Positions 8,650 to 17,255 of a DNA stretch of 22,734 nucleotides are shown here, piece by piece; the stretch's first letter is position 1, and every line of letters begins with the position of its first letter. A program made the position numbers and the translations under genes. This DNA comes from CAZTGZ01 sp044339595 (lineage in GTDB: Bacteria > Bacteroidota > Bacteroidia > NS11-12g > UBA9320), in assembly GCA_044339595.1 (NCBI GenBank), contig JBIIVF010000024.1, positions 1-22,734 of the forward strand, given 5' to 3'. The notes below the pieces were generated by a model. That model was given only the letters and a program-made list of their open reading frames with translations, searched no databases and was not told the origin of the DNA.

Positions 8650-9221
8650 AATCTGTTGCTCGCACCCCAAGAAGCAAAGGATCTATAATTAGTTAGAACG
8701 GTTGACTTTATTGAAAATTTGATTTTCAGGGCTTTGCCCAAACGTCCTTTCTGATAAGAAGATAATTAATTCACCCCCAATTTTTTTTGCTTTATCAAAA
8801 AAAGTAATCAAAATAAATCAAGGCTTCATGCCGCAACCAAGTTCAGTATAGTCCAATTTCGGCTATGCCTTATTGTACTATTTTCACTTTGGCTCGGTAC
8901 TCAAAGTTTCTCTTTTCTATCCGCTAAGGATATTTCGGCGAATGCCACAATGGGAGCCACTTCTTATATCTATTTAGGTTACCTATATTCGGTAGTCATC
9001 CGATATTAAGAAAACGAAGAGCAGCTCGGGTCGGCGTTCGCCCATCGCTTCCTTATCTGCTCAATGGGATAATCGGTTTTCACGCTTCCATAACCTTGCG
9101 GATCTCGAAAAGACAAATAAGGCCATTTCCCTCCCACAGGCCGGTATCTGCTCTAATTCCTGTTAGATATCATATTCAAAAGTGTTTTGGGCAGGTTGCC
9201 TAGGATGGGAATGCGGGATAT
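8650..9221. other. Gene-free interval (572 bases), possible degenerate interspersed element
   Basis: No reading frame here looks like a protein. An A/T-rich stretch with a T8 run and an A7 run (8780-8806) is followed by more mixed sequence to about 9180. It contains the hairpin at 8848-8881. The style (poly-T, then 'aaaaaaagtaatcaaaataaatcaaggcttc', then a mixed block) reminds me of repeated intergenic elements in Bacteroidota genomes, but no second copy is in this window. No terminator with a clean stem and T-run is seen directly after glyA. Confidence 0.4.
8848..8881. repeat. Inverted repeat / hairpin in glyA downstream region
   Basis: ATAGTCCAAT (8848-8857) pairs with ATTGTACTAT (8872-8881) with one mismatch. 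An inner GGC-TAT-GCC forms a second short stem inside the loop. There is no T-run, so it is unlikely to be a rho-independent terminator. It may be the core of a repeated element or a structured RNA. Confidence 0.45.
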
Positions 9222-10460
9222 CTATATACGGATGAAAAATCCGGTTCTGCCCGAAAACTGAAAGGGCATTTTGTCTGAAATCATGGATTGCATGCCGCCG
9301 AATTCAATCAACAAACTGGCTTTTTTTCCATGAAAGGCCAAGCTTTCATTCCACTGAATTCCACCCCATCCGCCGTAGCCGATGGTAGATTTAACAGACA
9401 GGGCATCGCGTATTAAAACATGATGGGCCAGCAAACATTGTGGCATGGCAAAACTGAAAAACCGATAGCTGAGATCGATAGACAGGCCGTGATTTTTGTT
9501 CAAATTGAATAAGTAAAAAATCCCTGTTTTGGCAGGCATCACAACGGGTTTTGCCTTCGTTTTTCTGCCGGTAAGTCCCTCAATCAAAGAATCTGTTTTG
9601 TTTTGCCACTGATCCCCTGACACCCATGTAAGCGGATCGGCCACATAAAAGCCGGAAAAGCGAAAGGAAGTATCAACCTCATATCGGTTGTTCCCTAAAA
9701 AAGAGACCCCTACATCTTTCACGTACCATTGCATCACTTGCTTGGTACCCATGCCCTTGCTGTAGGAAAAATTACCTGTCAATCCAATTCCGGGACTTTG
9801 TTGCTGTTCTCTGCTTCCCTTGGCCAAAACATCGACATATTCTCCTTCGTTAGCTGTGATGAGGTGACCGTCTTGAATAAATACATATTGATAGCGTCTG
9901 AGCATCAGGGCATTCACACCCCATTGCATCATGTTATTTTTACTCAAATTTTTTGTTCTTTCACCATAAGACAACTCAAACCATTGCATATTTCTGAAAC
10001 CGTTTTTGGCCAAATCCATGGCTTGACCTACATAGGGTCCATTGCCCCGCATCAGTAATTTCCAGGCATCAGAAGTGTACATAGATCCCAAAACACTTTG
10101 CTGACCAAGGGAGGCGTAAGCCTGCCTGACTTTGGTCGGGGATACGGTTTTAGGGGTCATCAAAAACGAAATTCCTCCTTGTGTTTCGAAACCCAGGTGA
10201 TTCAATTTATTCGGATCCAGACGGTTTTCATTTTGAAGAATCAAGGGCTCATCCAAAAACTGACCGGTATAAAAATCCCTTGCAAATGAATAGTTCAAAT
10301 GTTTGGATACCGCATTGAAAGCATATTCTGCTTTGATAGATTTATGAAAATTGCCCATCAAAGGATTGGCATCCCATTCAGGGGTTTCAAAAACTTGCCC
10401 ATACACAGAAGACAATGGCAAAAAGAGCATGCTGATAAACCACTTAGAGGCGTTGTTCAT
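9222..10460 (-). CDS. Probable outer-membrane protein of unknown function
   Basis: A 412-residue protein with a signal peptide (cleavage likely after SSVYG, near residue 21), then mostly amphipathic beta-strand-like sequence rich in aromatic residues. Segments such as SIDLSYRFFSF and the ending GRTGFFIRI, an aromatic C-terminal strand, fit an outer-membrane beta-barrel. No enzyme motif is visible. I do not recognise a named family with confidence; it resembles DUF5723-like Bacteroidota proteins. The start overlaps the 3' end of the upstream lipoprotein gene by 17 bases, which points to coupled translation and a joint function at the outer membrane. Confidence 0.7.
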   Translation of the reverse strand: MNNASKWFISMLFLPLSSVYGQVFETPEWDANPLMGNFHKSIKAEYAFNAVSKHLNYSFARDFYTGQFLDEPLILQNENRLDPNKLNHLGFETQGGISFLMTPKTVSPTKVRQAYASLGQQSVLGSMYTSDAWKLLMRGNGPYVGQAMDLAKNGFRNMQWFELSYGERTKNLSKNNMMQWGVNALMLRRYQYVFIQDGHLITANEGEYVDVLAKGSREQQQSPGIGLTGNFSYSKGMGTKQVMQWYVKDVGVSFLGNNRYEVDTSFRFSGFYVADPLTWVSGDQWQNKTDSLIEGLTGRKTKAKPVVMPAKTGIFYLFNLNKNHGLSIDLSYRFFSFAMPQCLLAHHVLIRDALSVKSTIGYGGWGGIQWNESLAFHGKKASLLIEFGGMQSMISDKMPFQFSGRTGFFIRI

Positions 10461-12504
10461 AGATAAAATCAGCTAGTACTTTTACGTTTATTTTATAATG
10501 GTCGAATATCTTGTAACGTTCACTGCCCGGGGTATCCAGGGTAGAAATGATGCGGATATATTTAGCTTGTTTAACCAGGGCCATCTTGGCTTCATTCACC
10601 TCCACCGTTAAACGACTCGAACCGGGTGCGGTGGTTTTTTCTTGTCCAGGTGTAATCATTCCCGCGGCGGCTTCTCCTCCACTACCGCTCGGAAAAAGCG
10701 TGGTGAGCACTTCTTCAGTGTCGGATAAAAATTCAATTTGAATATTGGCCGCTAAGGGGAAATCATTCTCCATCAACACGGTTATGGTTCCGGATTTGAT
10801 GCGTTCTGACCTTTCCTGATTTTTGTTTAAATCCCACGCGCGTTTCTGAACCAATCGGAGGTTGTCTGCCCCGAAATGAACCGGCATATCGAGCCGAAGA
10901 ATCGCTTTAAGGTAGCTATCGAAAAACACGAAATCGGTGTAGTTGTTGCTTCCGCGCGGTCGGCTCACGATATTGAATTCGGAGTGCAGTTGATCCGGGA
11001 GGTTCTCAATAAAGGGCTTGAGGGTTGAATTCTGATTGTTAAAAGTGAGAATCCGATAGGTTGAGGTCAGCGGTGGATTCATCGCCCTGGGCAAGGTTAT
11101 CACTTCATCGAGATTGGCACTCCAGAGTTTGGCTGATTTGCCATTCCGGTTGTTGATGCCGTTCAAATTTTTAATTTGAATATCGGCTTCTATGCCAAAT
11201 GCATTTTCGAGGAGCAGACTCATGTTCACAGACTCCAGACTGAGGGTTCCTGTGATGTTTTTAAAGGCTTTGATGGCTTCTTTTTCATTGATTGAAAATG
11301 TTTTCTTGCCGAAATCACCGATGGCAAACTCAGGCACGATATCCACCAACCCGAAGATGATGAAAACACTGTCTGACAAGGCAATAGACCGCTCCTTACC
11401 CGACGATTCCATGCGGGCTGATAACTCACTGTAAACGGTATTGGTAAACGGCGGATTATTGGGGTCTTTCCCTTTATAAAGCACTTCGTAATCTGCGATG
11501 GAAAAAAGTTGATCGATCGAAGAAGTTTGACCTTTCGGAGCGGGAGGAACCCTGACTTCCTTTACCAAGGGCGTTCCGGGTTGTCCTTTATAGCTGCTCT
11601 GAGGAATGCGGTAATTGAGCACAATTTCTTCTTCTATGGTGCTCACTACCTTCATTTTAACATAACCCGACCGAATGCGCATGACCGTTATTTCGGGGCC
11701 GCCGAATTTGTAGGTCACTTCCTGGTTTTCCTGAATCAAGGTTTGTGATGGAAAAACGGCGGTGGCATATTCCGGTTCCAGTCCGGTTACCTTTAATTCG
11801 AGGCGCAGCCCTTTATCGGCATCAATCAGCACCGGGCCTGCACTGGCGCGGGTTTTAACGCGAATCAATTCTCCCACCAATATACCATCTACCTCTTTTC
11901 CTGCCAGAGAGATGGATTTATAGGCACTTGAAAAAGGGGCAATGTCTCTGAAGGTATCATTGGCAATTTCAGCCAGATTGCTCTTGTTGTATAGCTTAAA
12001 CACAATCAAATCAACATATACCGGCAAATCATTGTGAATGCCGATTTCCAGAAACCCTTTTTTGAATTTTGCTTTTTTGAAAAAAGCTTCAGATATGTCT
12101 ATTTCCTGCGCACCGGCACTGGTAATGTCCTGCGCAGGCAGCGGAACGGTAGTACCATCCAGAAATCTGCTTTCGGGCATAATCTCCCTGAGGGTAATGG
12201 TATCTGTGAGGGTGCGGTCTTCTAAGATGAGTTGGTTGAGCGATACAGAAACCTGATTTAAGGTATCCGGAACGTTGAGCACATCACCAAAGCTATCCAA
12301 CAGGGTTTCATATTCATAAATGAGCCGATAAGCCCCATCATCATCGCTCAGCAGCAGACTGTCGGCAATTAAGTCGGTAAGGCTAAGGTCGGCTTCCGCC
12401 AAAGGAGTCTTGATTCGGGTATTCCATGATGCCTCATCCACCCGCTTGCAGCTAGATATAACCAGCAAAAGCATCCAAAAACTGAAAAGAATTTTTTTTC
12501 TCAT
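10444..12504 (-). CDS. Probable lipoprotein of unknown function
   Basis: A protein of about 686 residues from the ATG at 12504. A longer frame from 12540 adds 12 residues (MNKTIYKAFIFY) before a clean lipoprotein signal, so the inner start is preferred. The signal is MRKK, a hydrophobic core, then LLVISSC, with Cys19 as the lipidated residue. The mature part begins with an Asp/Glu-rich segment (SLLLSDDDGAYRL), as in Bacteroidota lipoproteins exported to the surface. The body is predicted beta-rich with no recognised domain. Repeated beta motifs and strongly charged loops suggest several Ig-like or barrel-plug modules. It lies directly upstream of, and overlaps, the outer-membrane protein gene, so the products may form a complex. 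No SusD or TonB features are seen. Confidence 0.75.
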   Translation of the reverse strand: MRKKILFSFWMLLLVISSCKRVDEASWNTRIKTPLAEADLSLTDLIADSLLLSDDDGAYRLIYEYETLLDSFGDVLNVPDTLNQVSVSLNQLILEDRTLTDTITLREIMPESRFLDGTTVPLPAQDITSAGAQEIDISEAFFKKAKFKKGFLEIGIHNDLPVYVDLIVFKLYNKSNLAEIANDTFRDIAPFSSAYKSISLAGKEVDGILVGELIRVKTRASAGPVLIDADKGLRLELKVTGLEPEYATAVFPSQTLIQENQEVTYKFGGPEITVMRIRSGYVKMKVVSTIEEEIVLNYRIPQSSYKGQPGTPLVKEVRVPPAPKGQTSSIDQLFSIADYEVLYKGKDPNNPPFTNTVYSELSARMESSGKERSIALSDSVFIIFGLVDIVPEFAIGDFGKKTFSINEKEAIKAFKNITGTLSLESVNMSLLLENAFGIEADIQIKNLNGINNRNGKSAKLWSANLDEVITLPRAMNPPLTSTYRILTFNNQNSTLKPFIENLPDQLHSEFNIVSRPRGSNNYTDFVFFDSYLKAILRLDMPVHFGADNLRLVQKRAWDLNKNQERSERIKSGTITVLMENDFPLAANIQIEFLSDTEEVLTTLFPSGSGGEAAAGMITPGQEKTTAPGSSRLTVEVNEAKMALVKQAKYIRIISTLDTPGSERYKIFDHYKINVKVLADFIYEQRL

Positions 12505-12581
12505 GTAAAAAATAAATGCCTTGTAAATGGTTTTATTCAAAAAAGCACTTTTGTTTTGACAAAATAAAATTCAACGCGCAA

Positions 12582-12589
12582 TATATCTG
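12582..12589 (+). promoter_or_regulatory. Weak -7-like box before thiamine pyrophosphokinase gene
   Basis: TATATCTG differs by one base from TAnnTTTG. It lies 9 bases before the ATG at 12599, with TTTTG upstream (gap 23). The very short distance would give an almost leaderless transcript, so this is a tentative call. Confidence 0.2.
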
Positions 12590-12598
12590 TAAAATAAA

Positions 12599-13261
12599 AT
12601 GAGCAGTCACCATATCATCAGAGAAAAACAGGAGCCGGCCTTGATCATCGCCAACGGTGCGCAATGTCATTCAGAGCTGATTGGACAGTTGCTCGAATGG
12701 AGTCCGTATATCGTTGTTTTGGATGGTGCACTGGAAAGAGTGCTGAAATTGGGGATCCATTTTGATGTGGTAATCGGTGATTTGGATTCTTTGAGCGAGC
12801 AGGATGCGGTCCATTTGAAACAAATGCATATTCCAATTCTGCATCGACCGGATCAGGAAAAAACGGATTTGCAAAAAGGGATTGAATACCTGATCGAAAA
12901 AGACCATAAAGCGGTGAATATCATTTGGGCTACCGGAATGAGGGCCGATCATACCTTTAACAATATTTGCACCCTTGGTTTGTATAAAGATGAAATCAAT
13001 GCCTGTCTGCTCGATGATCATTCTCGTATCTTTGTTTTACCCCGGGCATTTAGAAAAAAATATAACCCCGGAGAAATTATTTCCTTGATTCCGTTGGGTA
13101 CAGTCAATGGGATTACCACCCGCGGACTCAAGTATTCTTTGGATGATGAAGCGCTCAGCACAGACGGCAGAAGTGGTTCGAGCAATGAAGTATCCGGCGA
13201 TGGATGGGTAGAAATCACTTACAAAAGTGGAAGTTTGCTGGCCATGGAATGTAAAGACTGA
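12599..13261 (+). CDS. thiN: Thiamine pyrophosphokinase
   Basis: A 220-residue cytosolic enzyme that transfers pyrophosphate from ATP to thiamine, making the cofactor thiamine diphosphate. Family marks in order are LIIANGA (15-21), the substrate-site VVLDGALERVLKLG (39-52), the metal-binding GDLDS (60-64), DQEKTDLQKG (85-94) and GMRADHTFNN (113-122), the form here of the GGRxDHxxxN motif. The C-terminal half (GEIISLIPLG, GLKYSL) is the second, beta-sandwich domain that completes the active site. It starts an operon-like run: its TGA shares one base with the ATG of the methyltransferase gene. The symbol follows the thiN/TPK family. Confidence 0.88.
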   Translation: MSSHHIIREKQEPALIIANGAQCHSELIGQLLEWSPYIVVLDGALERVLKLGIHFDVVIGDLDSLSEQDAVHLKQMHIPILHRPDQEKTDLQKGIEYLIEKDHKAVNIIWATGMRADHTFNNICTLGLYKDEINACLLDDHSRIFVLPRAFRKKYNPGEIISLIPLGTVNGITTRGLKYSLDDEALSTDGRSGSSNEVSGDGWVEITYKSGSLLAMECKD

Positions 13262-14289
13262 TGGAAATACACACAAAAGAAATAACGGAAGGCATTGCAA
13301 GACTCCGCGCGAAGCTAAAAAAGATACAGGTAGATGCGCTCGCCTTGAGCCCCTATAACCGGGCCTATCTAACAAAACATCTCGTTTATCTCGATTATAT
13401 GCTATTGCTCCATGGTCGTATTCTGGAGGATGCCCTTCGCCTCAAACCGGGTTTCAAGGTATTGTGCGATTACGGGGGAGGAACCGGATTGCTGGGTTTG
13501 CTGGCCAAGGAATGTTTCGATTGTGAGGTTCTTTATGTCGACACCTATCCGGAAGCTTGTCGCGATGTGAAGGTCATTGCTTCTGCTCTTAATCTTTCTA
13601 TCGATCGGATCATTCAGGGGGATGTTAATGCGCTGATTCGGTCAGAAGGCTCAAAACTGGAAGTGATGGTAAGCCTCGATGTGGTGGAACATATTTATGA
13701 TCTCGCTCAATTTTTTCAAAAGACCCGTGAATCTTTCCCCGAAATAATCCAGGTACACAACACCTCGGCCAATGTTTACAATGTTTTAAAGCGGAAATAT
13801 TTCAAAAAAATACATCATCAGTGCGAATGGGAGGGAGATCCTGATAATTTAAAGGAAACCGATCACCGCGAGCCGTTTTTTCAGTTGAGATACGACTGGA
13901 TTCAGAAACATTATCATTCCATCAACCACGAAGCCACCCATGCACTGGCCATGATCACCCGGGGAATCACCTTCAAAGACATGGAATCCTTTGTTTTTTT
14001 ATGGCTCGACGGGCAACGACATGTAGATCCGTATAAAGACAAATATTTGCACAATACCTGCGATCCCAACAACGGAAATTGGGCCGAAAGATTGCTTTAT
14101 TTCCATGAATATGAGCGCTTTGCCTCCGGATATCACTGTGTTTTCAAAGGCAATCCATTCAATCTTGCTCAAAAAGGCGCAGGACAAAAACTGGCGGCTC
14201 AATGGCTGAATGTTTGGATAAACATCTGCGGAAAGTCAGGTAAATACGTTTGGCCGTCTTTTAATATGCTGCTCACGCCAAAAAGCTAA
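13261..14289 (+). CDS. Class I SAM-dependent methyltransferase
   Basis: A 342-residue protein with a Rossmann methyltransferase core. Motif I is DYGGGTGLLG (69-79 region), the acidic end of strand 2 is YVDTYPEA (92-99), and SLDVVEHIYDL (138-148) follows as the motif of strand 4. The N-terminal ~60 residues are helical (PYNRAYLTKHLVYLDYMLLLHGRIL) and probably form a lid. The C-terminal ~130 residues (YERFASGYHCVFKGNPFN) are an extra substrate domain I do not recognise. The substrate cannot be told. It overlaps the thiN stop by one base and is followed 8 bases later by a membrane glycosyltransferase-like gene, so a role in modifying a glycan or lipid-linked sugar is possible but inferred. Confidence 0.8.
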   Translation: MEIHTKEITEGIARLRAKLKKIQVDALALSPYNRAYLTKHLVYLDYMLLLHGRILEDALRLKPGFKVLCDYGGGTGLLGLLAKECFDCEVLYVDTYPEACRDVKVIASALNLSIDRIIQGDVNALIRSEGSKLEVMVSLDVVEHIYDLAQFFQKTRESFPEIIQVHNTSANVYNVLKRKYFKKIHHQCEWEGDPDNLKETDHREPFFQLRYDWIQKHYHSINHEATHALAMITRGITFKDMESFVFLWLDGQRHVDPYKDKYLHNTCDPNNGNWAERLLYFHEYERFASGYHCVFKGNPFNLAQKGAGQKLAAQWLNVWINICGKSGKYVWPSFNMLLTPKS

Positions 14290-14297
14290 TCCGAAAC

Positions 14298-15641
14298 ATG
14301 CATTTCATCCGAAATATCGACCGATGGATTGCCCTCATTTGCAGTCTGTACCTGATATGGCTGACCCAACATTATCCGCCGGTGAAAGACCATCGCGCCA
14401 TCATCCACGATGTAACAAGTTACTATGGTTATCTGCCGGCCTGGCATATTTATGAAGATATAGACTTTGGTTTTGCAGATACCCTTCCACCCGGAGAACC
14501 GCTCGATGCCCTGTGGTACAACCAACTTCCCAACGGGCAGCGTTTTCAAAAAATGACCCTGGGTTTGGCGTATTTTTATGCCCCTTCGTTTTATTTGGCC
14601 GATGCCTATGTGCTGAAACATCCGGAGTATCACCGAAATGGATTTTCTAAACCTTACCAATGGGCCCTCACCCTGAATACATTGCTCTTCGGATTAATCA
14701 GCATTTGGCTGTTTCAAAAAATACTGCGCATGCATGTTAACCCCCCTGTGGCAGGGGTGGTAATGTTGTTGATCTTCGGAGCAACCAATTTGCCTTATTA
14801 CATCAGCATGGCCCCCGGATTAAGCCATGTGTATTCGTTTTTCTTATTGTGTGTGCAGTGGCTGATCAGTCTGAATTTAAAGAGAAAGATGACCGTTTCC
14901 GGCATTTTTGGTTTAGTGCTCATTACCTCCTGGCTGGTATTAATTCGTCCAACCAATCTAATGCCTGCGTTGTTGCCCTTGTTGATCATCTTTCCCCGCG
15001 ATTGGATTCAGTTTTTAAAGAGGAGCCCAATAGCGTGGATTCTTGTATTCCTGGCATTTATCATCATTTGGATGCCCCAATTTTTATATTGGAAACATGT
15101 CAGCGGCCATTGGATTTTTTATAGTTACGACAACGAGCGGTTTTTCTTTAACGATCCTAAAATATTTGAAGGCTTGTTCGGATTCAGAAAAGGGTGGTTA
15201 GTTTATTCGCCGGTCATGATCTTTGCACTCGCAGGTCTTTTTGTGCAGTCAGCAGATATGCGGCCCTACAAGACCTTCTTGCTCCTGACTTTGCCCGTAT
15301 ATTTGTGGGTCATCTTTAGCTGGTGGTGCTGGTGGTATGGCGGTTCTTATGGCAGTCGGGTAATGATCGAGTATTACCCCATACTGGCCCTTTTCATGGG
15401 TTCGTTTGTCCAATGGATTTTCAAAAAAAAGGTCTTCCGCTGGTTTGCCCTGGTCATGGCCTGTTTTTTCATTTGGTTGAATCATCTGCAATTAAGGCAA
15501 TTTCATGGAGGCATCCTGCATTGGGACAGCATGACGCTCAAAGCCTACAAAGCCATTTTTGCAGATCGGAAAATTCCTGAGGGGTATGAACAGCATTTGG
15601 ATACCCCGGATTATGAAGCAGCCAAAAGGGGTGATCGGTAA
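14298..15641 (+). CDS. Polytopic membrane protein, GT-C-like (dolichyl-phosphate-mannose transferase type)
   Basis: A 447-residue protein with roughly ten predicted membrane helices. The first helix is at residues ~9-24. It is followed by a large outside loop with HDVTSYYGYLPAW, which resembles the Asp-containing first loop of GT-C glycosyltransferases using polyprenyl-phosphate sugars. Late in the protein, SWWCWWYGGSYGSRVMIEYYPILAL is a recurring pattern in Bacteroidota GT-C-like proteins. The last ~30 residues are hydrophilic (EGYEQHLDTPDYEAAKRGD). It would transfer a sugar from a lipid carrier to a lipid, glycan or protein at the outer face of the inner membrane. Acceptor and donor are unknown. 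It is the third gene of the thiN-methyltransferase run. Confidence 0.7.
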   Translation: MHFIRNIDRWIALICSLYLIWLTQHYPPVKDHRAIIHDVTSYYGYLPAWHIYEDIDFGFADTLPPGEPLDALWYNQLPNGQRFQKMTLGLAYFYAPSFYLADAYVLKHPEYHRNGFSKPYQWALTLNTLLFGLISIWLFQKILRMHVNPPVAGVVMLLIFGATNLPYYISMAPGLSHVYSFFLLCVQWLISLNLKRKMTVSGIFGLVLITSWLVLIRPTNLMPALLPLLIIFPRDWIQFLKRSPIAWILVFLAFIIIWMPQFLYWKHVSGHWIFYSYDNERFFFNDPKIFEGLFGFRKGWLVYSPVMIFALAGLFVQSADMRPYKTFLLLTLPVYLWVIFSWWCWWYGGSYGSRVMIEYYPILALFMGSFVQWIFKKKVFRWFALVMACFFIWLNHLQLRQFHGGILHWDSMTLKAYKAIFADRKIPEGYEQHLDTPDYEAAKRGDR

Positions 15642-16161
15642 TTAGAACATATATGGTGCCCTTTGAGGTTAAAAATTCAATGCAGCAACACGAAGGTTTT
15701 TATTCGGCAAACGGCCACGGCCTCAGCTCTAGTCCTCATGCGCAAGGCCTTTGCCTGCATCGCGTCAAAAGGGGCTTACTGCCGCGCGCCCTTTTTCCGA
15801 GGCAGGCAATAGACCTTCCGCATTCCGGGCTGCCGCTTCGGCCAATTGCGCCATCAAAATTGTTGATCAGCATGTGGTGTATATTGGGCGCCGGGCCGTT
15901 TGGGGGTTGAGGTTCGCCAAGATGTTTCCATTCAACTCCATCCCGCTCAATCGCTTCCCGCATTGGGCGTTTATGACTATTGAACGATTATATGAAAAGC
16001 GAAGACGTTGAGGATTTGTATAATTGATAAGAATCATTCAACATCTGGCCTAGGCTAACCCGATTTCAAATCAAATTTTGGGTGAGCAGGAGACGTTGAT
16101 AGTGGATGGATATTTCCAAAAATATTGATTTTGCACTTGTACCTTAACTTTTGGGTTAATT
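15642..16161. other. Gene-free interval with GC-rich candidate interspersed element (about 15690-16010)
   Basis: No frame gives a credible protein, although both strands have open stretches because GC is high. The core has runs such as GGGCGCCGGGCC and CCGCGCGCCC, unlike the surrounding AT-richer sequence. On the minus strand a short frame reads TRAEAVAVCRIKTFVLLH, a phrase I associate with spurious frames in repeated intergenic elements of Bacteroidota. From about 16020 the base composition returns to AT-rich, leading into the promoter at 16137-16164. A repeat is plausible but no second copy is in the window. Confidence 0.4.
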
Positions 16162-16164
16162 TTG
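16137..16164 (+). promoter_or_regulatory. Promoter (-33 TTG, -7 TAATTTTG) of orphan gene
   Basis: TAATTTTG at 16157-16164 matches the Bacteroidota -7 consensus TAnnTTTG exactly. A TTG at 16137-16139 lies 17 bases upstream and a TTTTG at 16129-16133 lies 23 bases upstream. Transcription would start near 16171. This argues that the in-frame TTG at 16162, which lies inside the -7 box, is not the start codon. Confidence 0.5.
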
Positions 16165-16203
16165 ACATCAAACACAAATTACGATTTAGACAAACATCCC
16201 ATT

Positions 16204-16788
16204 ATGCATTGTAACCTTATAACCAGTATTGAGCTTCTATCGGATGACAAGAGTGTACAATTTGATATAGACAATGCACTAGATCATTTGTGGTTGCTGA
16301 GTCATTTCAAACATCTGGAGATTACAGATAAAAAGATATTGTATCAGGATACACCAAGCCACAGAGCCAGAAAAGGAACGGTATATAAGAGTCATTGGTT
16401 AAAACGCAAGTGCAATAACACTTCTGAGCTGTTGGACTATTTACGTCCCAAATGGTATAGGTTTCAATATTTCGAGGTAATGTTTAACAATAATTGGAAA
16501 GTGAAGATTGCAAGCAACATGTTCTTAACGGTAAACACCAATAGCATAGAGGAAAGAAACCACGTTATTGAAAAGTTTATGAGCGTTGCAGGTTTACCAG
16601 TTCTAGATGTGTCTGTATTAAAGATTAATTATACCTATCTCTTGAGCTATACGTCTCCTCCAGATGATCATGGTTGGGGTATAAACCCTGACGAGTTTTG
16701 GAATCCTGAAAGACGTGCTAATTGGATAAAGGAAATAACCAAGGAGCAGGACAACGAAACACCTGAAATTGAAGGTGAGCCGTTTTAA
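16204..16788 (+). CDS. Hypothetical protein (mobile-region orphan)
   Basis: A 194-residue protein from the ATG at 16204 (MHCNLITSIELLSDD...). An upstream TTG start at 16162 would add 14 residues but overlaps the promoter box. The protein looks soluble, with alternating charged and aromatic residues and no signal peptide or membrane segment. Notable stretches are RPKWYRFQYFEVMFNNNWKV and DDHGWGINPDEFWNPERR. The C-terminus is acidic and ends EIEGEPF, which resembles the acidic ...PF tip used by single-stranded DNA-binding proteins to recruit partners; this likeness is only suggestive. It sits among remnants of mobile genes, so a role in an integrated element is likely. No named family recognised. 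Confidence 0.6.
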   Translation: MHCNLITSIELLSDDKSVQFDIDNALDHLWLLSHFKHLEITDKKILYQDTPSHRARKGTVYKSHWLKRKCNNTSELLDYLRPKWYRFQYFEVMFNNNWKVKIASNMFLTVNTNSIEERNHVIEKFMSVAGLPVLDVSVLKINYTYLLSYTSPPDDHGWGINPDEFWNPERRANWIKEITKEQDNETPEIEGEPF

Positions 16789-16822
16789 AAAGTAGAGGAG
16801 CTTTTACATTCCCCTGCATTAC

Positions 16823-17194
16823 TCACGACAAACTTAGCATATTGCTGATTTGCATGGCTTTGGGAATAAACCTATCTATATAACTGCTCTTATTAGCTTC
16901 AGTCATAAAATTATAGACATTCCATAAAGAGATAGAGCCATCGTGATTGGCAGAGAAATTAGGATTGGTAAAATAACCCTTGGTTACCTGACCCATTTGT
17001 TGATCTCCTAGCCAATCTTTTTGAGTGAATACACGTTTGTAGTAGTGTAATCGCTCTTTACCAATATACTGCTCAAACTTCTGCTGACTCAAAGTTACGT
17101 CATTTAGCTTGTGGAGTGATTTCAATGCTATCTCATGTAAAAATGTAGCAGCTTCAAGCCACTTGTTGGCGACACCGGGCAGTTTAAAAAGCAT
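16823..17194 (-). pseudogene. DUF3871-family gene, C-terminal fragment
   Basis: The 123 residues match the C-terminal third of DUF3871 proteins, found on Bacteroidota conjugative and mobile elements. They share the pattern (hydrophobic)GDQQMGQVTKGYF..NPNF......SLWNVYNFMT.ANKSSYIDRF. From memory the family is about 330 residues long, so roughly 200 N-terminal residues are missing. In the same frame a TAG stop occurs two codons before the first ATG at 17194, and the sequence beyond it does not continue the family. The function of DUF3871 is unknown. The piece is best read as a relic of a degraded mobile element; expression is doubtful. Confidence 0.7.
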
Positions 17195-17255
17195 AGGCTA
17201 AGCAGACGTCTTTGATTTTTTGGAAAAAGAGAATTAACTTAGCAGAGATAAAAAA

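Noticed and set aside
8780..8806. T8 and A7 runs as a terminator for glyA
   Set aside because: No GC-containing stem precedes the T-run, and it lies about 130 bases after the stop codon.
12505..12540. Longer start of the lipoprotein
   Set aside because: It would place 12 residues before a clean lipoprotein signal peptide; the ATG at 12504 gives the standard MRKK start.
15653..16011. Several open frames of 75-86 codons on both strands
   Set aside because: High GC removes stop codons. Composition is rich in Arg, Ala and Pro, no start context or family is recognisable, and frames overlap on both strands.
16162..16203. TTG start extending the orphan protein by 14 residues
   Set aside because: The codon lies inside the exact -7 promoter box at 16157-16164, so it would not be in the transcript.
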